From DATAFF01 sp963744915 (GTDB lineage Bacteria; Pseudomonadota; Alphaproteobacteria; Rhizobiales; Aestuariivirgaceae), in contig CAVUUY010000010.1 in the NCBI GenBank assembly GCA_963744915.1, forward strand, positions 224,464-288,463: DNA of 64,000 nt. The letters run 5' to 3'. A program made the position numbers and the translations under genes. Position 1 is the stretch's first letter; each line of letters begins with the position of its first letter. Under the pieces are notes generated by a model. It was not told the origin of the DNA. It saw nothing but the letters and a program-made list of their open reading frames with translations, and made no database searches. Shown here piece after piece: positions 28,174 through 36,597 of this stretch.

Positions 28174-29186
28174 GCGGAAGCAACCACCAGGCAACAGTTC
28201 CCCGGTCGAACACGACCAGGATGGCGGCGTCCGTAAAGAATGCCGTTGAATTCATAATCGAGAATTGCAGGCGGTCTAGCGGGCTCCCAGATACAATGGA
28301 TCCGCCCCGCTGCCTCGCCGGCATGCACGGTCTGGCCATTCGGGTGATACGGCTCGAAAATGCCGTCGGTCGTGGCGTATATGAAAGCGCGTGGCCCCGG
28401 AATTTGCAGCAATGTTGCCGCTGACCCGGATGGTGGGTGTAAACCATCGTCATCGGCGAGCAAGCCAAAATGCATCAGCACACGCCTTATGCCACGGCGA
28501 CAAAGCGCGAGGTTTTCCAGCCTGACCGCGCCGCCGCCGCCCAGTTCGGTGCCGACGGTTGTCAAGCCCGCCGCACAGGCAGTTGCGGTTGCGGTGCGAG
28601 TATCGCCGTAATTGCCGATGACGACCGTGAAGGGAGCACCGAATGCCTGCGCGGCCGCGAAATTGCGTCGATGTAATTCCAGGTCGGCCGGCGGTTCGAT
28701 GACAGTGCTGGGTAGGAGGTCAAGTGACGAGCCTCCCGAATGGAGGTCGAGAAAGGCCTTGCCGCGCGGAAAGATCTCATTCGCCACAAAATCGGAAATT
28801 TGCTGCGTGATGGACCCGAGCGCATCTCCTGGAAAGGTCCGGTTGAAATTTAAACCATCGACAGGCGAAGTGCGCCTACCAGCAACGACGGCATGTACAT
28901 TGTTGGCTGGCATTAGGATCAGACGTCCCTGCACCGCGCCGGGGTCAAGATCGCGTGCGAGATCGCAAATGGCGATTGGTCCCTCATATTCATCGCCGTG
29001 GTTGCCGCCTTCGAGAATCACGGTTGGCCCATTGCCGTTGCTGATCACGGCTATCGGCACGCGCGTGACGCCCCAGGCATCATCGTGGGTGGAATGCGGA
29101 AGCATGATCCAGCCGATCTGCTTGCCCGGCTTGTCCAGATCGATGGTGGAGAATGCAGTTCGACGCTTATTGGGTGAGGCTGTCAT
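28155..29186 (-). CDS. Succinylglutamate desuccinylase/aspartoacylase-family deacylase (DoeB-like)
   Basis: A 343-residue M14-type zinc enzyme with ligands in GGNHGDEYEGP (H and E) and LDLHSGG (H), preceded by PTVILEGGN. Such enzymes remove N-acyl groups from amino acids; DoeB from ectoine breakdown, the closest group I recognise, deacetylates N-acetyl-diaminobutyrate. It is oriented with the Na/Pi cotransporter gene 80 bp upstream and probably shares its transcript. Together with the amidohydrolase it argues for an N-acylated or amide-linked substrate. The C-terminal RRHPGRVRPGNCCLVVAS is usual for the family. Confidence 0.8.
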   Translation of the reverse strand: MTASPNKRRTAFSTIDLDKPGKQIGWIMLPHSTHDDAWGVTRVPIAVISNGNGPTVILEGGNHGDEYEGPIAICDLARDLDPGAVQGRLILMPANNVHAVVAGRRTSPVDGLNFNRTFPGDALGSITQQISDFVANEIFPRGKAFLDLHSGGSSLDLLPSTVIEPPADLELHRRNFAAAQAFGAPFTVVIGNYGDTRTATATACAAGLTTVGTELGGGGAVRLENLALCRRGIRRVLMHFGLLADDDGLHPPSGSAATLLQIPGPRAFIYATTDGIFEPYHPNGQTVHAGEAAGRIHCIWEPARPPAILDYEFNGILYGRRHPGRVRPGNCCLVVASAYTGPF

Positions 29187-29266
29187 TCAAACTCCGTCTG
29201 CAGGATGGCATCTCATGGGAAGGCGTCGCGATCGCACATGATCGTCAGATCCGAATCGCTCGCTTT

Positions 29267-30928
29267 TCACGAAGCGCGATTGACGAGGCGGCTGGCGAGC
29301 AGGTCCCCATTGCGTTCCAATACGGGATAGGCCGCTGCCGCTACAATATGAGAGTTGACCAGCTTCATATCGCGCAGAAGATCGAGATGCATTCCACTGG
29401 TCTCTGTGGAATCAGTCCGTCCGCTACGCAGCCGAATAAAATGAGCGTTGGTTGCCGCCGTCTCGGCCGCCCGAAATGTCACCTTCTCTTCAGCCAGGAT
29501 GCGCGCAACACGCAGGTCCTCCGTCATAAAGAGTGATGCCGCTGTCTGAAAATTCGCAAGGAGCCGGTCCATCATCGTCAATAGTTCTCTTTCACCGCTC
29601 TTGGAGAAGGACAACCCGCGCTTCAATCGCTTCGCTGCATGCGGCAGGAGGCTGCGATCGACGACGTCACCGGCCTGTTCCAGGTTCATCGCAAAGGTCA
29701 GGATGCTGCTAAGGCGTTGGTGGTCGTCCGGTCTGAGTTCTTCGGTATCGATCGACGTAAGATAGCCCTTTATCGCGGTGTTCAGGCGATCGAGTACGTC
29801 ATCCAATCGCCTTGTTTCCACAATCAGCTTTCGGTCGCCTCCGGAAAGGGCGTTCCTTGCTCCTCGTAGCATCTCGTCCAGCACATCGATAAGTCGAAGG
29901 GCCTCTCTTGACGCGCCGCCCAGTGCCACGATGGGCGTTTCCCTGGCCGAGGGGTTGAGGTAGAGGGGACGCGATGGGTCAGCCGGATCGACACGGCTGG
30001 GCAACAACCACCGCAGCAGATTTGCGAGCGGGCCAAGGAGGGGAAAGAAAAGAGCTGCCAGCAGCAGATTGAATAAAAGATGGAAGTTGGCCACTGCTCG
30101 AGCGCTGTCTGGCTCGATGGCGACAATCCATGGTGACATCGGCGGCAGGAGAATAAGGGCCAGCAGAACTCCAAACGCACGTATGAGGAAATTTCCGACC
30201 GATACGCGCCTAGACGCGGGATCGTTTCCGGACGCTCCTTCGAGGATGGGGTTAATCGCTGTTCCGAGGTTTGCACCAAGGACAAACGCAAAGGCAGCAT
30301 CAAGCGGTACGATACCCTTCGCCGCCATGGACATGATCAAGAGCACCACCGCAACGCTGGAATGAACGGCCCAGGTCAGAGCTGCCGCCAGAATGACATC
30401 GAGCAACGGAGCAGTCGAAACCAAGCTTAGGAGCTGCCGCATCGTCGGCGAGTTCTCGTAGGGCGACATGATTTCGATGAGCTGATGAAGGGCCAGGAGC
30501 ATGAGGCCGAAACCGATGAACACCCGGCCGAGATCGTGAGCCTGGGGCGAGGTATCTCTTCGAAACAGGAAGACGCCTACCAGGATCAAGGCGGGCGAGA
30601 AGGCGACGACGTTGAATGACAGCACCTGCACGATCAGAGTCGTGCCGACATTTGCCCCGAGCATGACCGCAAGCGCCGGGACAAGGCTGACCAAGCCGGC
30701 GGCGGCGAAGCCAGACACGATCAAACCCGTTGCGGTGCTGCTCTGGAGAGCAGCAGTCACTCCAAGGCCGGCGAAGAAGGCCGAGATTCGGTTGCGCAAC
30801 GCGCTGCCGAGGATAGAGCGCAAATTGGGAGAATAGGCGCGTTGGACACCTGTCTGAACCATGTGCGTTCCCCAGAGCAGGAGCGCAATACAACCGGCAA
30901 GGTCGACGAGCGTGATTGAAAGAGACAT
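29267..30928 (-). CDS. Na+/phosphate cotransporter (NptA/PhoU-like) membrane protein
   Basis: The 553-residue protein begins with two inverted Na/Pi-cotransport repeats. Each carries the Q-S-S-T/S signature seen in SSTATGLIVSGFAAAG and the second repeat around VHSSVAVVLLIMSMAAKG, with eight or more membrane helices, and a loop GANVGTTL/GANLGTAI repeated in both halves. The C-terminal third (MNLEQAGDVVDRS, MMDRLLANFQTAASLF) is a helical PhoU-like domain. It would import or export phosphate coupled to sodium in the inner membrane. Its presence within a sugar-acid/peptide catabolic cluster is unexpected. Confidence 0.9.
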   Translation of the reverse strand: MSLSITLVDLAGCIALLLWGTHMVQTGVQRAYSPNLRSILGSALRNRISAFFAGLGVTAALQSSTATGLIVSGFAAAGLVSLVPALAVMLGANVGTTLIVQVLSFNVVAFSPALILVGVFLFRRDTSPQAHDLGRVFIGFGLMLLALHQLIEIMSPYENSPTMRQLLSLVSTAPLLDVILAAALTWAVHSSVAVVLLIMSMAAKGIVPLDAAFAFVLGANLGTAINPILEGASGNDPASRRVSVGNFLIRAFGVLLALILLPPMSPWIVAIEPDSARAVANFHLLFNLLLAALFFPLLGPLANLLRWLLPSRVDPADPSRPLYLNPSARETPIVALGGASREALRLIDVLDEMLRGARNALSGGDRKLIVETRRLDDVLDRLNTAIKGYLTSIDTEELRPDDHQRLSSILTFAMNLEQAGDVVDRSLLPHAAKRLKRGLSFSKSGERELLTMMDRLLANFQTAASLFMTEDLRVARILAEEKVTFRAAETAATNAHFIRLRSGRTDSTETSGMHLDLLRDMKLVNSHIVAAAAYPVLERNGDLLASRLVNRAS

Positions 30929-31422
30929 GGTTCGGAAAACCTTTGGTTGACTGTGCGACTCCTATCAGGGCGATGCAACCGACAGAAATCTGGTACTATT
31001 CCGTTCCTGCTGTCTGGTACGTCGATTTTCTATCGCGGTCGCGACGCTTCTCACCAGCGAAGCGCCAGTCGGTTGCACTGCAGGAATAAACCCGGCCCTT
31101 GGGCGAGTGAGCCGATGGTCCGAGATCAGTTCGGCGACCTTGAGCCGCCGGTTATCCTCTTTAGACCCGACCTTTTGGTTCTGCCTCCATCCGCGCTATC
31201 AAAAACTACTTGAACTCGCGGGATAAAGTGCGCCGCACGCGGTGGGGAAAAGCTCCGCCTCCTGGCACGCCCTCTACGTCCGGACATGACCATTAGGGCA
31301 CTGACGCGACGTGGTGACTCCAGGAGCCGGCCAAAATTGTTCCAGCGGCGTATCATGTTGATGTAAAATGCTGGGGCTTTAGGGGGATAATCGGGACCCG
31401 ATATCAGGAAGGAAACTCCCTT
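30929..31422. other. Intergenic region, no gene identified
   Basis: Contains the promoter side of the cotransporter gene and of the exported protein at 31423, which has AGGAAGGAA upstream of its ATG. No other feature is evident. Confidence 0.4.
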
Positions 31423-31827
31423 ATGAAAGCCAAAGGGCTAATTTTCGCAGCGGCCGCGACGCTTTTGTCTGCGACCCCTTCATTTGCGGTTGTCCCGAAT
31501 TTGTTGGGGCTGCCTATTGGTGGGCTATCGATTGCAATCGCGGCCACGAAGGCTGACCTCGCAGCCGTCGAGCAATCAGCAAAAGCGGCCCAAGGCTCGA
31601 TCAGAGCATCTCCTGCGGATGCAAAGGCATTCGCCGGTGCCGTGAAAGCCAAGGACGAGAGAAAGGTTAGGGCGCTGCTGGAGAAGCATGGTTTTTCCGC
31701 GCGGCAGTTGGAAGGAGCTAAAATCGTCCTACGGGATGCAACTGGGGGCGGTGAGGCGCAAAAGACTAAGGTGACAATCGAGGCGTCTTGCTGTCCGCTC
31801 ACTATCACCATTACGATCCATCTGTAA
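31423..31827 (+). CDS. Exported small protein with C-terminal CCPLTITITIHL
   Basis: A 134-residue protein with signal peptide (MKAKGLIFAAAATLLSATPS, cleavage near SFA). A helical, charged middle (AFAGAVKAKDERKVRALLEK, QLEGAKIVLRD) is followed by a short beta-rich end, VTIEASCCPLTITITIHL, with the only two cysteines of the mature protein side by side. I believe similar proteins occur in Bradyrhizobium but know no function. Sec export and the adjacent Cys pair suggest a periplasmic or secreted role. It has its own ribosome binding site and is not part of a visible operon. Confidence 0.65.
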   Translation: MKAKGLIFAAAATLLSATPSFAVVPNLLGLPIGGLSIAIAATKADLAAVEQSAKAAQGSIRASPADAKAFAGAVKAKDERKVRALLEKHGFSARQLEGAKIVLRDATGGGEAQKTKVTIEASCCPLTITITIHL

Positions 31828-32039
31828 CCGCTCCACCCTCGGTTCATAGGGAAGACAGCCAAATATATCCAATGCTGATCGCCCGCATTCCCGAGTCTCG
31901 TCGAGCTGGAACAAGGCCAGCGGCAACGTAACGTGGCTATCCAAGACAAACGATACCGGGCTGTGGCCTTTCGCACATTGGCAAGAACCTGGTTCGCTAA
32001 TCGCACAACTCCCACACCCGCCCCTCACGAACGAAAAGA

Positions 32040-32067
32040 AGCCTCGCAGGCTCAGGCCTACGAGGCT
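32040..32067. terminator. Hairpin with flanking A and T runs
   Basis: AGCCTCG and CGAGGCT pair across a 14-base loop, preceded by GAAAAGA and followed by CTTTTC. This is consistent with a bidirectional terminator between the exported protein at 31423 and the transporter gene at 32315. Confidence 0.6.
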
Positions 32068-32314
32068 CTTTTCGGCGAATTGGAGGGGCTCGCCTTTAAG
32101 GTAACGTAGCCCTTACCGGGCGGGCACGTATTTCGCCGGAACCACTCACCAGGACCGGACTAGACTCATGTCCCGCCAAAGCCGTCCATTCAATAATCCG
32201 GGAGCATCGGCTGGATGTTGACGTATCGCAAATGGTCCACCGCCCGGGGGGTTTAGCCTCATTCGCTGCTGATACGGCGCTCCGCAAGAACTCACAGCAT
32301 GTAGGCTCCATTCG

Positions 32315-33547
32315 TTATTTGTTCCGCCGTCTGCCTCCCCCGAGCACAAGCGCCAGCGGACACACCGCGAGCGCCGTGACCGCGGTGGCGACCGTCGCCC
32401 ATTGCGCGCCGATGATGTCGCCGACAAAGCCGTAAAGAATCGGTGTCAGCGCGCCTGAGCCGATTGTGCCGGTGTAGAACAGGGCGAAGGCGCGCGCCGT
32501 CTGATGTGGGCGCACCAGCTCCGGAACCGTGCCATAGAGCACCGATGACGTGCCGTTGAGCATGAAGCCGAGCACCGGCATCACGAGCAGGGCGCCGGTG
32601 AGCGGAAGGCCGAGAACGCAGAGGATCAGCACCGCCGTACTGACCTCGGTGAGAATGACCGTTCGGACCATCCCGAGCGTCCGGCCGAGCGGTCCGCAGC
32701 CGAACTTGCCGGCCGCCCCACCGATGAACACCGCGGCGAGCGCCAGGCCGATGACCGGCAACGTGGCGCCCTTGGCCCGGAGCAGGAACGGGAGGAAGGT
32801 CAAGAACGCCATGCGCACTGCGCTGTCTAGCACCCCCATGGCGAACAGAATCCGGAAGCCGTTGCGGTCGACGGGCCCGCTCCCGGCCGGCTCCTCCGAC
32901 GCTTTAAAGCCGATCGGCGGCATCAGCAGCGCCAGCACCGCCGCAACCACAAGCCCGATCACCGCCAGTAGCCCGAGCGACGCCCGCCACGACATCGCCG
33001 CGAGCAGGAGCGCTGTCAGCGGCGGAAAGGCCGCCTTGCCGAGATCGCCGGTGAAATTGTACGTGCCTAGCGGACCGCGTGCATCGCTGCCATACGCCCG
33101 CGCCACCGCCGTCGAGGCGATTGGATGCTGCGTGCTCGATCCGGCCCCCGAAAGGACAAGACCGGTGCAGAGCCCGACGAGCCCTCCCGAAAGCCCCGCA
33201 ATCGCATAGCCGATCGCCGCTAGCGCCGTGCCGGCGACCAGCACCCCACGTGCCCCGAAGCGTTCCGCCAGGATGCCGGCCGGCAGCTGCAGGGCGGCCA
33301 TCGCCCCGGCATAGAGCCCCCGCAGCACCGCGAGCATCCCGTAGCCTAGGGCGAATTCCGCCTGCCACACCGGCAGCAGTACATAGATCAAGTCGGTGTA
33401 GCCATCATGCAACGCGTGCGCGGTTCCGGTGAGCGCCAGAACCCGCCTCGCCTGTGGCGGGCCGCCGCCGACCGCCCTCATCGCGCCAGTTGTGCTCATC
33501 ACCCCTGTTGTTGGCGCGCTGCCGCCCTGCGTGTGATCGCCCTTCAT
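32315..33547 (-). CDS. MFS transporter, fosmidomycin-resistance-like
   Basis: A 410-residue major facilitator with about 12 membrane segments. The first, GTAHALHDGYTDLIYVLLPV, contains the H-x-x-H/D-G-Y pattern typical of the Fsr-like group, and GARGVLVAGTALAAIGYA covers the loop 2-3 region. Members act as drug/proton antiporters in the inner membrane; the substrate here is unknown. The gene is intact, G+C-rich like its neighbours, and not in an obvious operon. An alternative start lies 16 codons downstream (ATG in GVMSTTGAM). Confidence 0.83.
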   Translation of the reverse strand: MKGDHTQGGSAPTTGVMSTTGAMRAVGGGPPQARRVLALTGTAHALHDGYTDLIYVLLPVWQAEFALGYGMLAVLRGLYAGAMAALQLPAGILAERFGARGVLVAGTALAAIGYAIAGLSGGLVGLCTGLVLSGAGSSTQHPIASTAVARAYGSDARGPLGTYNFTGDLGKAAFPPLTALLLAAMSWRASLGLLAVIGLVVAAVLALLMPPIGFKASEEPAGSGPVDRNGFRILFAMGVLDSAVRMAFLTFLPFLLRAKGATLPVIGLALAAVFIGGAAGKFGCGPLGRTLGMVRTVILTEVSTAVLILCVLGLPLTGALLVMPVLGFMLNGTSSVLYGTVPELVRPHQTARAFALFYTGTIGSGALTPILYGFVGDIIGAQWATVATAVTALAVCPLALVLGGGRRRNK

Positions 33548-33688
33548 GAATGGCCGTCGACACCGTCATCAAACCGTTACAATCGCATCAATGACAGCGG
33601 ATGGCCGGTTCTGGCAAATTATTTCGCGAAGGATGGGCGCTGCGCCTTGGGCGCGCGCGAACAACGCTGAGAGCTCCCGCAACTTGTG

Positions 33689-34383
33689 CTACACAACCAG
33701 GCAGCTTACAGAGCCGACGCCTTCGATATGACCGTGCAACCGGTCGCCCTGCGTGATAGCACCCACGCCGGCAGGCGTGCCGGTCATAATTACATCGCCA
33801 CGAGCCAACTCGAAGTACCTGGACAGATAGGATATGATCTCAGGAACTTTCCAGATCATCTGACGGAGATCACCTTCCTGGCGAGTTCCCGCCGTTCACC
33901 TTGAGCCAGATCGCACCTGTCTCAGGGTGACCGATTTCACTGGCTCGGACAAGCGATGAACAGGGGGCAGACTTTTCGAAGGCCTTGGCGACTTCCCAAG
34001 GTCGCCCTGCCTTTTTGCATTCTGACTGCAGGTCTCGGCGAGTCATGTCCAGGCCCCACGCCATACCCTAAACGAGGTCGCGGGCGCGATTCAGCTCAAT
34101 TTCGTGACCCCCTCCGCTTAAGGCGACGATCAACTCGACTTCGAAATGAACCTCACTTGTTCTGGCGGGATAGGGGAACTCGCGATCGTCATTCAAGATA
34201 TTGTCGGGATTTTTCTGAAAGAAGAACGGCGCCTCGCGTGTTGGGTCACCGCCCATCTCGATTGCGTGATCCGCGTAATTGCGACCGACGCAGTAGAATT
34301 CGGTGCACAGGAAACACCGCATCGGCGTTCGTTACTCTAAGAAAAACGGGGCTTGGTGGAGCGAAGGTGAATTGGTCTGGCAT
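33689..34383 (-). pseudogene. Fumarylacetoacetate hydrolase-family protein (fumarylpyruvate hydrolase-like), multiply frameshifted
   Basis: From an ATG at 34383 the frames join as MPDQFTFAPPSPVFLRV and NADAVFPVHRI, then CVGRNYADHAIEMGGDPTRE, VHFEVELIVALSGGG (metal-binding E-x-E), then after another shift GLDMTRRDLQSECKKAGRPW and EVAKAFEKSAPCSSL, and finally a third shift before LARGDVIMTGTPAGVGAITQ and the C-terminus at 33689. Single-base indels lie near 34310, 34066 and 33890. These enzymes hydrolyse C-C bonds in acylpyruvates such as fumarylpyruvate from gentisate breakdown. All blocks are present in order, so decay is recent. Confidence 0.8.
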
Positions 34384-34550
34384 GGATACTTGGTGGGTTG
34401 TCAAAATGGTTGGACCGACAGCTTAATGCTCTGCGCGCCCTTCGACGAGCTGTGGGTGTGGTACCATTCCCCGGTGTCTGCAGTCGATCAAAACCGGAGT
34501 CGGCGAGGGTGGATTTAGAGTGTCGCGAGTTCTAAAGGAATGGGAAGTCA

Positions 34551-35327
34551 ATGTTCATCGACCTCAACTGCGACATGGGTGAAAGCTTCGGCGCCTATAC
34601 GATAGGCGATGATGTGCAGATGCTTACCATCGTCAGCTCGGCGAATATAGCCTGCGGTTTTCATGCCGGCGACCCTCGCGTCATTCATAAGACGCTCAAG
34701 ATGGCTGACAACAATGGAGTTCAGCCTGGCGCCCATCCCGGCTTCTTCGATCTCTACGGGTTCGGACGCCGCGAGATCCGGGGGGACAGCTATGAAGAAA
34801 TCGAATGGCAGATCATCTATCAGCTCGGTGCCTTGCAGGGGCTTGCAAAGAGCGTTGGATGCAGGGTTCGGCACGTCAAGACACACGGTTCTCTGGGCAA
34901 CATGGCCGCAGAGGATCCGGAGCTTGCCATGGCAGTAGCGAGAGCCATCAGAACTGTTGATCCTGAACTGATTTTCGTCGTCATGCCGGGACTTGAAACG
35001 GAGCGTGCCGGTCAGCTGCTGGGTTTGCCTCTGGCACGGGAAATCTACGCCGATCGGGCTTATGCAGAGTTGGGGAATCTTCTTTCCCGCAAGATTGACG
35101 GGGCGGTCATCAACGACCCGATGGCGGCGCGCAATCGCGTTGTTGAAATGGTGAGGGAAGGAGCGATCGTCACAGCGTCGGGCGCTCGCCTTCCTGCGAG
35201 GATTGATTCCATCTGTGTCCATGGCGATACATCGGGAGCCGTGGCGATGGCGCGGGAGATCAGGCATGGGCTAGAAAGAGAGGGCCTTGCGATCCGACCA
35301 ATGTCTGAAGTCATCGCCCACAGCTAA
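34551..35327 (+). CDS. pxpA: 5-oxoprolinase subunit A (LamB/YcsF family)
   Basis: 258 residues, usual length, starting with the invariant DLNCDMGESFG, then NIACGFHAGDP, GAHPGFFDL and HVKTHGSLGN, all typical of PxpA. In the known complex, PxpA with PxpB and PxpC hydrolyses 5-oxoproline (pyroglutamate) to glutamate using ATP. No pxpB or pxpC is visible nearby, so this subunit may work with a distant partner or on another cyclic amide. The ATG has AAAGGAATGGGA upstream. The 3' end overlaps by four bases the convergent hydrolase pseudogene at 35324. Confidence 0.88.
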   Translation: MFIDLNCDMGESFGAYTIGDDVQMLTIVSSANIACGFHAGDPRVIHKTLKMADNNGVQPGAHPGFFDLYGFGRREIRGDSYEEIEWQIIYQLGALQGLAKSVGCRVRHVKTHGSLGNMAAEDPELAMAVARAIRTVDPELIFVVMPGLETERAGQLLGLPLAREIYADRAYAELGNLLSRKIDGAVINDPMAARNRVVEMVREGAIVTASGARLPARIDSICVHGDTSGAVAMAREIRHGLEREGLAIRPMSEVIAHS

Positions 35328-36597
35328 TCCTGGATGTTCTCGCTCACCAGAGCTGCTAGGAGCCGGGCTGCCTGATCAAAATCTTCGATTTCCATGCTCT
35401 CTTGCGGATTGTGGCTGCCATTCCGGCTGCGGATGAAGATCATTCCCGCGGGGATACCGGCATTGGCGAAAACTGCAGCATCATGGCCGGCTCCGCTCGG
35501 CAGAGCCAATGCTCTAATTCCCTCTCGTGCCGTAAGATCATGGAGGCGCTCGAGAAGTTTCCCATCCATCGGGGCGGGACGCGTTCCGCTCCGCGCTCCA
35601 AGATCGAAATTGACACGTCGTGTGCGACCAATCTCGTCGATGAGCGCAAGGAGACGTCGGTGAATAGTCTCGAGAAGGGTATTGCGATCAGCTCTGATAT
35701 CGAGGCAGAACCGGACTTCGCCAGCTACCTTGCTAAAGGCATGATGCTGCAGATCGGTCGCGATCTGACCAATCGTAATCGTCGCGTTCGCTCCGGATTT
35801 CTCAAGATCTGCCCAGAATTGATCAAGCCGAAGCGCAAGCTCGGCAACAGCAAGCACGGCGTCGCTGCGGAAACGCTGTGGCACCGCGCCCGAATGGTCA
35901 TACCGACCGTGGCAGACTGCATCGCGGTACCGAAGGCTGCCGCTGATACCCGTCACCAGACCAATCGCAACCGCTGCCTCATCGAGTACCGGCCCTTGTT
36001 CGATGTGAACTTCGAGATAGGCGTGGATCGCCTCGGGCTCGAGCCACTTCTCGCCCCGCTTTACTTGCTGCGGATGCAGACCAAGTTCCTCCATATGTCG
36101 CGATAGTGACTTTCCGGTATCCGAACGATTGAGGGTCAGGACCCCCGGAGGCAGTAGTCCCAAGGCAGCCCGGCTGCCGATGTATGAAGCTGGAAACCAC
36201 GTGCTCTCCTCAGCTCTAAAAACCGCGCAGGTGATCGGCCGCTTTACTGCTACTCCATTTCTGAGAAGGCCGGCGATAACCGACACTCCGGCCACCACGC
36301 CTGCTGCCCCGTCGAAATTGCCTCCATGGGGCACCGAGTTCGAGGTGTGAGCCGACAATCCAACCCGGGAGAGGTGCAGCGCCCACCGGTAAGCTAATGA
36401 ATGTGTTTCCCGCCGGATCTGAATTGACGAGGAGGCCAAGCTCATTTCCGGTCTGCCGGATGAGCCCATGAGCGCGCTCTTCACCTAATCCATAGGAATC
36501 GCGGGTAATGCCCGGAGGGTCCAGGCTCATTTGCTCGAGCTTTGCAAACAGGAATGCGGCGAGTGCAATGTCGGGCTCGATGTGTGGAGGAACTCAT
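35324..36597 (-). pseudogene. Zn-dependent M20-type N-carbamoyl-amino-acid hydrolase/allantoate amidohydrolase-like, frameshifted
   Basis: An ATG at 36597 overlaps the stop of the upstream dehydrogenase gene (ATGA). After a probable early indel the frame reads IEPDIALAAFLFAKLEQMSL, GITRDSYG and WIVGSHL. An extra base at about 36340 shifts it to SVPHGGNFDGAAGVVAG (dinuclear metal site), HIEQGPVLDE and SGAGHDAAVFANAGIPAGM, to the C-terminus. The usual metal-binding sequence is restored if that base is removed. Enzymes of this group hydrolyse carbamoyl or ureido amino acids. The remaining 386-residue frame lacks the first metal-binding His, so activity is unlikely unless the indel is a sequencing error. 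Confidence 0.82.

Noticed and set aside
34548..35267. Minus-strand open frame of 239 residues
   Set aside because: Antisense of the well-supported pxpA gene.
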